A stretch of DNA of 37,728 nucleotides from Rhodospirillales bacterium. Its GTDB lineage: Bacteria > Pseudomonadota > Alphaproteobacteria > Rhodospirillales > JANQFP01. Of the stretch, positions 23,129 to 36,147 are shown piece by piece (the first letter of the stretch is position 1; each line of letters begins with the position of its first letter). The stretch spans positions 1 through 37,728 of the forward strand of contig JANQFP010000140.1 of NCBI GenBank assembly GCA_028277795.1. The letters run 5' to 3'. Position numbers and translations under genes: made by a program. The notes beneath the pieces were generated by a model. It was given only the letters and a program-made list of their open reading frames with translations. It did not search any database and was not told the origin of the DNA.

Positions 23129-24328
23129 ATGCGCGTCTTGCTGCTGACCAACGAGTATCCCCCCAATATTTACGGCGGCGCCGGCGTGCACGTGGAGTAT
23201 CTGTCGCGGGAGCTGGCCCGCCTGACGGACGTCGAAGTGCGCACCTTCCACGACCACGACATCGTCGACGGGCGGCTCAGCGTGCGCGGCACCCGACTCG
23301 ACGGCGCGCAGTTCGCCGGCTGCCCCCCGCACCTGGTGTCGCCGCTCAAGGCCATCGGCACCTGCCTCGCCTTCAACGGCCAGGGGATCGAGGCCGACAT
23401 CGTCCACTGCCACACCTGGTACACCCATTTCGGCGGCGTGCTGGCCAAGATGCTGTACGGCATCCCGATGGTCATCACCGTCCATTCCCTGGAGCCGCTC
23501 AGGCCGTGGAAGCGCGAACAGATCGGCCGCGGCTACGACTTCTCCACCTGGGTGGAGCGCACGGCGCTGGAGCTGGCGGACGCGGTGATCTCGGTATCCG
23601 GCAGCACCCGCGACGACCTGTTGCGGCTTTACGCCATCGAGCCCCAGCGCATCGAGGTCATCCCCAACGGCATCGACACCGACGAGTACAGCCCGGTGAG
23701 CGAACCCGAGACCCTGGCCCGCTACGGCATCGATCCGGCACGGCCCTACGTGCTGTTCGTCGGGCGCATGACCCGGCAGAAGGGACTCTACTACCTGCTC
23801 CGCGCCATTCCCCAGCTCGACCCGGAGGTTCAGGTGGTGCTGTGCGCCGGCGAATCCGACACCCCGGCGCTGCAGGGAGAGCTCGAGGACCTGGTCGCCA
23901 GCCTGCAGTCCCAACGGCCCCATATCGTGTGGATTCCGGAAATGGTGAGCCGTAGCACGGCCATCGCCCTCTATGCCCACGCCGCCGTGTTCTGCTGCCC
24001 GTCCATCTACGAGCCCTTCGGCATCATCAATCTGGAGGCCATGGCCTGCGGCACGCCGGTGGTGGGCAGCGCCGTCGGCGGCATCAAGGAGGTGGTGGTG
24101 GAGGGCGAGACCGGGTTCCTGGTGGACGCCAAGCTGTCGCCCTCGCCCCCGCACGACCCGACCGACCCGGAGGGCTTCGCCCGGGGCCTGGCCGAGGCCG
24201 TCAACCGGGTCGCCGGCAACGCCCAGATGGCCGAGGACATGGGCCGCAAGGGCCGGCAGCGGGTGATCGACAACTACAGTTGGAAGAGCGTCGCTCAACA
24301 GACCCTCAATCTCTACGAGCGTCTGTAG
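23129..24328 (+). CDS. glgM: GT4 glycogen synthase / maltose-1-phosphate synthase (GlgA-GlgM, actinobacterial type)
   Basis: The 399-residue GT-B enzyme has N-terminal NEYPPNIYGGAGVHVEYLSREL, the donor-binding pair Arg213/Lys218 in VGRMTRQKG, and the retaining GT4 motif Glu295-x7-Glu303 in YEPFGIINLEAMACGTPVVG. It follows the Corynebacterium-type GlgA pattern, not the longer E. coli GT5 enzyme. In mycobacteria this type (GlgM) makes maltose-1-phosphate from ADP-glucose and glucose-1-phosphate, and the neighbouring GlgE uses that product. I use glgM for this reason, but a plain glucan elongation role cannot be excluded from sequence. It is first in the plus-strand glucan cluster, 18 bases before the GH13 gene. 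Confidence 0.87.
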   Translation: MRVLLLTNEYPPNIYGGAGVHVEYLSRELARLTDVEVRTFHDHDIVDGRLSVRGTRLDGAQFAGCPPHLVSPLKAIGTCLAFNGQGIEADIVHCHTWYTHFGGVLAKMLYGIPMVITVHSLEPLRPWKREQIGRGYDFSTWVERTALELADAVISVSGSTRDDLLRLYAIEPQRIEVIPNGIDTDEYSPVSEPETLARYGIDPARPYVLFVGRMTRQKGLYYLLRAIPQLDPEVQVVLCAGESDTPALQGELEDLVASLQSQRPHIVWIPEMVSRSTAIALYAHAAVFCCPSIYEPFGIINLEAMACGTPVVGSAVGGIKEVVVEGETGFLVDAKLSPSPPHDPTDPEGFARGLAEAVNRVAGNAQMAEDMGRKGRQRVIDNYSWKSVAQQTLNLYERL

Positions 24329-24346
24329 GCGGCGAGAGGAGGTGCA

Positions 24347-25660
24347 GTGAACGGGCACGCCCAGGGACCGCGCGTCTACAACATGTTTCCGCTGCTGGTC
24401 GGCACGGTCGCCGACTGGCACGGCCATCTCGACCGCATCGCCGCCATGGGCTTCGACTGGATCTACGTCAACCCGTTCCACTACCCGGGGTTCTCGGGAA
24501 GCCTCTATGCCATCAAACAGTACGACCGGCTCAACCCCATCTTCCAGGGGAGCTCCAGGAAATCCCCCGACAAGCTGATCGCCGACTACGTGGCGGCGGC
24601 CCGCGAACGCGGCATCTCGGTGATGATGGACCTGGTGATCAACCACACGTCCAAGGATTCGCTGCTCGCCGAGGAGCATCCCGAATGGTTCCAGCGCGAG
24701 CCCGACGGCTCCCTGCACTCGCCGTCGGCCATCGATCCGGCCGACGCCCGCAACGTCACCGTTTGGGAGGACCTGGCGGCCATCGAGTACAACATCGGCG
24801 ACGGCCGCGACGCCCTGATCAGCTACTGGGAGGACCTGGTCGACCACTACCTGAGCCTCGGCATCCGCGGTTTCCGGTGCGATGCGGCCTATCAGGTCCC
24901 CGGCGACGTCTGGCAAAGGGTCATCGAGAGCGCCCGCGACACCAGCCCCGACGCCGTGTTCATCGCCGAGACCCTGGGCGCCCGCCTGGACCAGGTGGAG
25001 GGCCTGCGCTGGGCCGGGTTCGACTTCCTCTACAACAGCTCCAAGTGGTGGGACTTCGCGCAGGGCTGGCTGCTCGACCAGTACGAGGAGTTCCGCAGCA
25101 TCGCGCCCTCCATCGCCTTCCCCGAAAGCCATGACACCGACCGCCTGGTGGTCGATCTGGCCGCCGACGGGATTACGGACCCGCGCGAGGTGGAGCGCGC
25201 CTACCGTTTGCGCTACCTGTTCTCGGCCGTGTTCTCGGCCGGGCTGATGATGCCCATCGGCTACGAGTACGGGTTCCGGAGCAAGCTCCACGTGGTGCGG
25301 ACCCGGCCCGAGAACTGGGAGGATCCGGCCTTCGACCTGACCGATTTCATCGCCGAGACCAACCGCATGAAGGCCGCCGTGCCGGCGTTCAACGAGGAGG
25401 GTCCGCAGCGCATGATCCACCTCGGCGAGGGGCCGTTCATCTGCCTGGAACGGCGCTGCGACGGCAGCCCCGACTGGGCGGTCACGCTGGTCAACGCCGA
25501 CCTCCACCAGGGGGCGACGGCGCGCCTCGAGGGACTGGACGAAGCCATGGCCGGTGCCCGGCGGGTGACGCACGGCGGCGACGAGGGCGAGACCCTCAGG
25601 CCCGGCGGCATGGTCACCGTGGACCCCGGCGAAGTGAGGGTCTACGTCAAACCCGACTGA
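24347..25660 (+). CDS. GH13 alpha-amylase family enzyme of the GlgE cluster
   Basis: The GTG start at 24347 has a strong GAGAGGAGG site. The 437-residue cytoplasmic protein is a compact (beta/alpha)8 barrel with all GH13 regions: DLVINH (Asp95-His100), GFRCDA with nucleophile Asp179, FIAET with acid/base Glu208, and SHD with Asp263. Region II resembles the GlgE layout more than classical amylases, and a short beta domain ends the protein. Its loops are short: no long domain B and no N-terminal GlgE module. It sits between the GT4 synthase and GlgE. It may trim, transfer or debranch short glucans or act on maltose-1-phosphate; the exact reaction is not known to me. Confidence 0.85.
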   Translation: MNGHAQGPRVYNMFPLLVGTVADWHGHLDRIAAMGFDWIYVNPFHYPGFSGSLYAIKQYDRLNPIFQGSSRKSPDKLIADYVAAARERGISVMMDLVINHTSKDSLLAEEHPEWFQREPDGSLHSPSAIDPADARNVTVWEDLAAIEYNIGDGRDALISYWEDLVDHYLSLGIRGFRCDAAYQVPGDVWQRVIESARDTSPDAVFIAETLGARLDQVEGLRWAGFDFLYNSSKWWDFAQGWLLDQYEEFRSIAPSIAFPESHDTDRLVVDLAADGITDPREVERAYRLRYLFSAVFSAGLMMPIGYEYGFRSKLHVVRTRPENWEDPAFDLTDFIAETNRMKAAVPAFNEEGPQRMIHLGEGPFICLERRCDGSPDWAVTLVNADLHQGATARLEGLDEAMAGARRVTHGGDEGETLRPGGMVTVDPGEVRVYVKPD

Positions 25661-25687
25661 CGGCAAGCAAGAAGAGGGGGGCAGCCC

Positions 25688-27721
<2,034 letters not shown>

Positions 27722-27786
27722 GGCCCGGCCATGCGAGTGAGCGGTCATTGCTTGATCAGGCCATGGTGCGCAAAACCCCTCTCGCC

Positions 27787-27858
27787 CGTCATTCCCGCGC
27801 AGGCGGGAATCCAGAAACACCGCGGGCCTCCTGGACTCCCGCCTGCGCGGGAGTGACG
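27787..27858. repeat. Inverted pair of REP-like palindromes (REPIN-like)
   Basis: A 28-base unit at 27787-27814 (core ATTCCCGCGCAGGCGGGAAT) recurs inverted at 27831-27858 (core ACTCCCGCCTGCGCGGGAGT). Twenty-six of 28 bases are complementary and a 16-base spacer separates them. Each unit is also a hairpin by itself. It occupies the 213-base gap between glgE and treS and could uncouple their expression. This palindrome type is widely dispersed in proteobacterial genomes. Confidence 0.75.
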
Positions 27859-27934
27859 ATTCGGGGTGGGCTTCTTTGGCTATCGCGGATCGGATCCCGT
27901 GGTTTCGTTTCGGGACAAACATTGAGGATTCGCC

Positions 27935-31198
<3,264 letters not shown>

Positions 31199-31231
31199 TC
31201 CGGGATCCTCATACATACGACTTCGCGGCGG

Positions 31232-31258
31232 CTCATCCCTCGACACGCTCGGGATGAG
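31232..31258 (+). terminator. Stem-loop after treS, repeat-like
   Basis: CTCATCCC (31232-31239) pairs with GGGATGAG (31251-31258), with a further CGA/TCG pairing inside. It begins 33 bases after the treS stop and could end the glucan cluster transcript. The sequence resembles a common dispersed proteobacterial palindrome (CCTCGACACGCTCGGGATGAGG). Confidence 0.45.
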
Positions 31259-31370
31259 GAAACCTATTGTCTTTCAATAACATGCCTCGCGCTGAGCAGG
31301 CGCGTCAGCGCCGTGTCGAAGCGCGCCGGGCCCCGGCACGGTGAATCGAGAACGGATGGACAGGACACGA

Positions 31371-31468
31371 TTGAACGCCGAGGACGCCAAGGTACGCGGA
31401 GGAAAAGAAATGCGCCGCGAAGCGGCGCGGGACTCCTCCTCCGCGCCCTCTGCGTCCACTGCGTTCAA
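31371..31468. repeat. Dispersed GAGGACGC-type palindrome, copy 2
   Basis: The element is bounded by TTGAACGC (31371-31378) and its exact complement GCGTTCAA (31461-31468). Inside, GCGGAGGAAAAG pairs imperfectly with CTCCTCCTCCGC around the hairpin GCGCCGCGAAGCGGCGC. It is inverted relative to the copy at 4021-4138 and about 20 bases shorter. Small frames in it (such as MRREAARDSSSAPSAS) are repeat translations, not genes. Confidence 0.75.
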
Positions 31469-31614
31469 CAAATCACGTGGACGACAGGACCGGCACCTCC
31501 GAAACGTCCATCCGTTCATCCGTGTCGATTTCCCTCGCCCCTGGGGCCGCGGTGGCACCAACGCGATGCCACCAATTTCTCTAAAATAACAGCTAAACAA
31601 TAAACAAAAATACT

Positions 31615-31659
31615 GGCAAATCTATTTCAATACAATTTGCCGGCAAATTATTAATTTGC
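31615..31659. promoter_or_regulatory. GCAAAT/ATTTGC operator cluster with 16-bp perfect palindrome
   Basis: AATTTGCCGGCAAATT at 31634-31649 is a perfect palindrome. The same half-site appears as GGCAAAT at 31615-31621 and ATTTGC at 31654-31659. The cluster lies in AT-rich DNA 110-150 bases before the RTX start codon and most likely controls that operon. No known regulator consensus is assigned; no convincing -35/-10 pair was fixed. Confidence 0.5.
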
Positions 31660-31688
31660 AAGTCTTCATACAGTATCGTATCCATGTT

Positions 31689-31709
31689 CTGCCAACTCCC
31701 CATTGGCAG
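31689..31709 (+). other. Leader stem-loop upstream of RTX gene
   Basis: CTGCCAA (31689-31695) pairs exactly with TTGGCAG (31703-31709) around a 7-base loop. It is 58 bases upstream of the RTX start codon, in the likely 5' untranslated region. It may stabilise or regulate the mRNA. Confidence 0.35.
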
Positions 31710-31767
31710 CGGACAAACAACGACTTCGCATTCGACGGACCCCGCCAACGCGCACCAGGAGGACGCC

Positions 31768-34359
31768 ATGGCCACGTCGACCCGATCCCCCGCCGGTCCC
31801 GCCCGACCGCACGACCCCGCCGACCCGGCGGCCCTGCTGTTCGGCGACGGTGACGCGCCGCTCGACCCCCTCGCCCCGGCGTCCCGTGTCGGGGCCCAGA
31901 GCGAGGCGGACGGCGGCTCGGCGATCCCGCCGGCGGACGGGATCCCGGGTGTCGACGCGGATCCGGCCGGGGCGTTCGATCCCCTGGGCGCCGACGCTGC
32001 GGCGGACGGCGCCGACGCCGCGCCCCCGTCCGACCGTGCGCCGGACAGCGGCTTGGACGCGCCCTCCCTGGATGGCGCCGTCGGCGGCACGGAGGCGGGT
32101 AGCGCGCCCGCTCCGGGCGCGGCCCGTTTCAACAGTTTCGACGAGCCGGGCGATGGCGGTCGCGGCCCGGCCTCGCGGTCCGCGCTGGCCGACGATGCCG
32201 CGCCCTTCAGGCCGAATGGCGAGCGCACCGGCCCCGGCGACGTCCTGGCCCGCCGTGGGCGCGGCGACGACGGCGATGACGGCACCGATCCCGCCCCGAC
32301 CGGCAACGCGCCGACGGGCAACGGCGCTCAAGGGAGCGGCGGCCCCGGCGGCAGCGATCCCGGTGGCAGCGATCCCGGCGGCGGCGATCCTGGCGGCAGC
32401 GATCCGGGAGGAAGTGACCCGGGCGGCAGCGATCCGGGCGGCAGCGACCCCGGCGGCAGCGACCCGGCCGGCGAAACCCTGACCGGAACCGACGGCGACG
32501 ATTCGCTGACCGGCGGCGGCGGGGCCGACACCATCACCGGCGGCCGTGGCGACGACACCCTGTTCGGCGGCGACGGCGGCGACACCATGGACGGCGGCCA
32601 CGACGACGACGTGCTCCACGGCGAGGGCGGCGACGACACCCTCGACGGCTCCCTCGGCAACGATTCGCTCTCCGGCGGGGCCGGCAACGACGACCTCGAC
32701 GGCGGCACCGGCAACGACACCCTCGACGGCGGCGACGGCGACGACACCCTGTTCGGCAGCTCGGGCAGCGACGTGCTCGACGGCGGCGACGGCGACGACG
32801 TGCTCACCGGCTGGTCCGCCGACGACATCCTGAACGGCGGTGCCGGCGCCGACGTCCTCGACGGCGGCAGCGGCGACGACATCCTCGACGGCGGCGACGG
32901 CGACGACACGCTGGAGGGCGGCCGCGACAGCGACGTCCTGACGGGCGGCGCCGGCAACGACACCCTGGTCGGCGGCGACGACAACGACACCCTGAACGGC
33001 GGCGCCGGCAGCGATACCCTCAGCGACGCCGAGGGCGACGACCTCTACATCTTCGACGGCGGACTCACCGACGACGACACCATCACCGACACCGCCGGGT
33101 TCGACACCCTGCGCTTCGACGGGGTCGACCCCTTCACGGCGGTGGCCCAGGTGTCCCGCGTCGGCAACGACCTGATCTTCACCTACCAGGCCGGCGGCTC
33201 CCTCACCATCACCGGCTTCTTCGCCGGCGGCGCCATCGAGAACCTGGAGGCGAACGGCGAGGCCTACACCCTCGACCTGGACTTCACCGGCACCGCCAGC
33301 TTCGCCGACTTCATCGGCGGCGGCGCGGTCAGCGTCAACCTCACCGGCACCGACGGCGACGACGTGCTCGACGGCGGCGCCGGCAACGACAGCCTGGACG
33401 GCCTCGGCGGTGCCGACACGTTGACCGGCGGCGCCGGCACGGACGAGCTGCTGGGCGGCCTGGGCGACGACGTCCTCCACGGCGGCGACGGCACCGACAC
33501 CCTGCGCGGCGACGACGGGGCCGACACCCTCAACGGCGACGGCGACGACGACCTGCTGTACGGCGACGACGGCGACGACGTGCTCGACGGCGGCGGCGGC
33601 AACGACTCGCTCTCCGGCGGCGACGGCGACGACACCCTCACCGGCGGCCTCGGCGACGACTGGTTCGACGGCGGCAAGGGCGACGACGAGCTGCACGGCG
33701 GCGACGGGGCCGACACCCTGAGCGGCGGCCGCGACGACGACGTGCTGTACGGCGAGGACGGAGACGACTCGCTGAACGGCTTCACCGGCAACGACACGCT
33801 CTACGGCGGCGACGGCGACGACGACCTGGACGGCAGCTCGGGCCACGACGTGCTCTACGGCGGCGCCGGCGACGACGAGCTCAACGGCAGCACCGGCAAC
33901 GACACCCTCTACGGCGGCGACGGCAACGACTGGGTGCGCGGCAGCTCGGGCAACGACGCGGTCTACGGTGAGGACGGCGACGACCTCATCACCGGCTACC
34001 GGGGCACCGACACCCTGGACGGCGGCCGCGGCAACGACTCGCTGGACGGCGGCCGGGAGGACGACGTGCTCGACGGCGGCGAGGATGACGACACCCTGAC
34101 CGGCGGCGACGGCAACGACACCTTCGTCGTGCGCCGGGGCGGCGGCCACGACGTCATCATGGACTTCACCGCCGCCAGCCTGGGCGCCGCCTACGTGGAC
34201 ACCATCGACCTGCGCGACTTCGGCATCGCCGACTTCGCCGCCCTCGACATCGCCGACAACGCGGACGGCAACGCCGTGGTCGACATGGGCGACGAGGAGG
34301 TGACCCTGGTCGGCGTCCAGTCGGCGGACCTGCAGGCCGAGGACTTCGTTCTTCAATAG
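31768..34359 (+). CDS. RTX calcium-binding exoprotein, type I secretion substrate, system 2
   Basis: The start at ATG 31768 is set by CCAGGAGGA 5-13 bases upstream; an ATG at 31684 has no ribosome site. The 863-residue acidic protein has no Sec signal. Residues 1-190 are a low-complexity Ala/Asp/Pro region. Residues 194-233 are eight GGSDP repeats. Block 1 has about 21 RTX nonapeptides (about 240-425). A haemolysin-related domain follows ([15 protein letters not shown]... to [11 protein letters not shown], about 428-525), then block 2 with about 29 nonapeptides (about 528-790). The C-terminal 70 residues lack RTX repeats and resemble a type I signal ending in acidic and hydrophobic residues (EDFVLQ). 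No protease, lipase or adhesin domain is seen, so its role is structural or unknown. The exporter gene follows after 21 bases. Confidence 0.92.
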   Translation: MATSTRSPAGPARPHDPADPAALLFGDGDAPLDPLAPASRVGAQSEADGGSAIPPADGIPGVDADPAGAFDPLGADAAADGADAAPPSDRAPDSGLDAPSLDGAVGGTEAGSAPAPGAARFNSFDEPGDGGRGPASRSALADDAAPFRPNGERTGPGDVLARRGRGDDGDDGTDPAPTGNAPTGNGAQGSGGPGGSDPGGSDPGGGDPGGSDPGGSDPGGSDPGGSDPGGSDPAGETLTGTDGDDSLTGGGGADTITGGRGDDTLFGGDGGDTMDGGHDDDVLHGEGGDDTLDGSLGNDSLSGGAGNDDLDGGTGNDTLDGGDGDDTLFGSSGSDVLDGGDGDDVLTGWSADDILNGGAGADVLDGGSGDDILDGGDGDDTLEGGRDSDVLTGGAGNDTLVGGDDNDTLNGGAGSDTLSDAEGDDLYIFDGGLTDDDTITDTAGFDTLRFDGVDPFTAVAQVSRVGNDLIFTYQAGGSLTITGFFAGGAIENLEANGEAYTLDLDFTGTASFADFIGGGAVSVNLTGTDGDDVLDGGAGNDSLDGLGGADTLTGGAGTDELLGGLGDDVLHGGDGTDTLRGDDGADTLNGDGDDDLLYGDDGDDVLDGGGGNDSLSGGDGDDTLTGGLGDDWFDGGKGDDELHGGDGADTLSGGRDDDVLYGEDGDDSLNGFTGNDTLYGGDGDDDLDGSSGHDVLYGGAGDDELNGSTGNDTLYGGDGNDWVRGSSGNDAVYGEDGDDLITGYRGTDTLDGGRGNDSLDGGREDDVLDGGEDDDTLTGGDGNDTFVVRRGGGHDVIMDFTAASLGAAYVDTIDLRDFGIADFAALDIADNADGNAVVDMGDEEVTLVGVQSADLQAEDFVLQ
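32347..32466 (+). repeat. 15-base tandem repeat encoding eight GGSDP units
   Basis: Eight in-frame copies of a GGCGGCAGCGATCCC-like unit (120 bases) encode GGSDP, with GGGDP as the third copy. The units differ mostly at third codon positions. Because the unit is a multiple of three, copy-number change would lengthen or shorten the linker between the disordered N-terminus and the RTX block without a frameshift. Confidence 0.85.
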
Positions 34360-34380
34360 GACAGACACGGGAACGCCCCC

Positions 34381-36147
34381 ATGACCCCAACACACCCCAT
34401 CCCGGGCGAAAGCCGCGAGCCCGAGTCCGGCTCGCCCCTCGACGAGGCCATGGCCGCCTGCCGGCGCGCTTTGGTCACCGTCGGGGCCTTCAGCTTCTGC
34501 ATCAACCTGCTGGTGCTCACCGTGCCGGTCTACATGGTGCAGGTGTTCGACCGGGTGATGACCAGCCACAGCGGCGACACCTTGGCCGTCCTCACCCTGG
34601 CCGCCTTCGCCGCCTTCGTGGTCATGGGCCTGCTCGAGGTGGTGCGCTCGCGCATCCTGGTGCGGGTCGGCCTGTGGCTGGACGCCCGGCTCGCCCGCCC
34701 GGTGTTCGCCGCCATGGTGGCCGGCGGCGGCGCGCCTTCGGCCCAGGGCCTGCGCGACCTGGCCCGGGTGCGGGGCTTCCTCACCGGGGCCGGGGTGTTC
34801 GCCGTCCTCGACGCCCCGTGGGTTCCGGTGTTCGTGCTGCTGATCTTCCTGCTGCACCCGGCCCTGGGTGTGGCCGCGGTGGCCGGCGCCGGCCTGCTGT
34901 TCGCGCTGGCCTGGGTCAACGACGCCACCACCCGGGCACCGCTCAAGGCGGCCAACGACGCCGCCGTCGGCACCATGGCCGCGGCCGACGCCATGGCCCG
35001 CCAGTCGCCGACGGTGGAGGGGCTGGGCATGGCCCCGGCGCTGTCGCGCTGGTGGGCGGTGCGCAACGCCCGGGCGCTGGCCTTGCAGGCCACCGCCAGC
35101 GACCGCGCCGGCCTGATCATGGCCGTCAGCCGGTCCCTGCGCCTGGCCCTGCAGGTGGGCCTGCTCGGTCTCGCCGCCTGGCTGGTGCTGCACCAGCAGC
35201 TCACCGTCGGCGCCATGATCGCCGCCTCCATCATCCTCGCCCGCGCCCTGGCGCCGGTGGAGCAGTCCATCGGCGTGTGGCGCAGCGTCACCGCCGCCCG
35301 CGCCGCCTTCGACCGCATCCGCGGCCTGCTGGCCAACGACCCCGGCGACGAGGCGCGCACCCCGCTGCCGCGGCCGCGCGGCCAGGTGCGGGTGAAAGGC
35401 GTCTCGTTCCTGCCCGAGGGCGCGGGGAACCCGGTGTTCCGCCGCGTCACCATGACCGCGACCCCGGGCAAGATGGTGGCCATCACCGGCCCCTGCGGCG
35501 CCGGCAAGTCGACCCTGGCCGAGATGATGGTGGGCATCCGCGTGCCCGACGCCGGCCGGGTCACCCTGGACGGCGCCGACGTGCACGCCTGGCCGGTCGC
35601 CGAGCGCGGCCGCCACGTGGGCTACGTGCCCCAGTCGGCCGAGCTGCTGCCGGGGACCGTGCGCGACAACATCGCCCGCTTCGACCCTTCGGCGCCGGCC
35701 GAGGCGGTCATCGCGGCGGCCCGCCTGGCCGGCGTCCACGACCGCATCATGGGCCTGCCGTCGGCCTACGACACCCTCGTCGGCGGCCCCGCCGACCGGC
35801 TGTCGGCCGGCGCCCGCCAGCAGATCGCCCTCGCCCGCGCCCTGTTCGGCGACCCGCGGCTGGTGGTGCTGGACGAGCCCTACTCCAACCTGGACGCCGA
35901 GGGCGTGCTGGCCCTGATGGCCGCCATCGACGCCATGAAGGCGCGCGGCGCCGCCGTGGTCATGGTCGCCCACCGGCCCAGCATCCTGGCCCACGCCGAC
36001 CGCGTCATCCTGCTGGAGGGCGGCGGCAGCCGGCTGGTCCAGCGGTCCCGCCGCGTCGACCTCAAGCTGCTTACGGGCGGCGAGGCCAAGCCCATGTCGT
36101 CCACCCCGCCGGCCCGGCGCCGGCGCCCCAGGGAGGCCCTGCAATGA
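34381..36147 (+). CDS. Type I secretion ABC transporter (PrtD family), system 2
   Basis: The 588-residue permease-ATPase has an N-terminal membrane domain without a C39 domain (helices about 30-310, beginning RALVTVGAFSFCINLLVLTVPVYMVQVFDRVM, the PrtD signature). Its ATPase has Walker A GPCGAGKST, Q-loop PQSAELLPGTVRDN, signature DRLSAGARQQIALARAL (LSAGA in place of LSGGQ), Walker B LVVLDEP and H-loop VAHRPS. It exports the RTX protein encoded immediately upstream. Its stop overlaps the adaptor start as ATGA. It is clearly a different lineage from the exporter at 9712-11466, so the two systems are not a recent duplication. Confidence 0.93.
   Translation: MTPTHPIPGESREPESGSPLDEAMAACRRALVTVGAFSFCINLLVLTVPVYMVQVFDRVMTSHSGDTLAVLTLAAFAAFVVMGLLEVVRSRILVRVGLWLDARLARPVFAAMVAGGGAPSAQGLRDLARVRGFLTGAGVFAVLDAPWVPVFVLLIFLLHPALGVAAVAGAGLLFALAWVNDATTRAPLKAANDAAVGTMAAADAMARQSPTVEGLGMAPALSRWWAVRNARALALQATASDRAGLIMAVSRSLRLALQVGLLGLAAWLVLHQQLTVGAMIAASIILARALAPVEQSIGVWRSVTAARAAFDRIRGLLANDPGDEARTPLPRPRGQVRVKGVSFLPEGAGNPVFRRVTMTATPGKMVAITGPCGAGKSTLAEMMVGIRVPDAGRVTLDGADVHAWPVAERGRHVGYVPQSAELLPGTVRDNIARFDPSAPAEAVIAAARLAGVHDRIMGLPSAYDTLVGGPADRLSAGARQQIALARALFGDPRLVVLDEPYSNLDAEGVLALMAAIDAMKARGAAVVMVAHRPSILAHADRVILLEGGGSRLVQRSRRVDLKLLTGGEAKPMSSTPPARRRRPREALQ

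Larger units (their letters stand above)
31199..31767. other. 569-base intergenic region between glucan cluster and RTX operon
   Basis: No gene is supported here. From left to right it holds: a hairpin at 31232-31258; GC-rich repeat-like sequence to about 31345; copy 2 of the dispersed palindrome at 31371-31468; a short unique stretch; then an AT-rich block from about 31575 to 31685. The AT-rich block contains four GCAAAT/ATTTGC half-sites. A hairpin lies at 31689-31709 in the probable leader of the RTX gene. Short frames here read through repeats and lack ribosome sites. Confidence 0.6.

Noticed and set aside
31313..31603. Short ORFs on both strands between treS and the RTX gene
   Set aside because: They read through the dispersed palindrome and lack ribosome binding sites.
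31684..31767. Upstream ATG at 31684 as start of the RTX protein
   Set aside because: It has no Shine-Dalgarno sequence, lies next to the AT-rich control region, and its codons cross a leader hairpin. ATG 31768 has a strong AGGAGG site.
32500..34120. Possible CRISPR or other regular repeat array
   Set aside because: The regularity comes from in-frame 27-base RTX nonapeptide codons with no spacers; no cas genes are present.
31666..36144. A 1492-codon minus-strand frame opposite the RTX and exporter genes
   Set aside because: Val/Ala-rich repetitive translation is the antisense of the RTX nonapeptides; no start site or domain.
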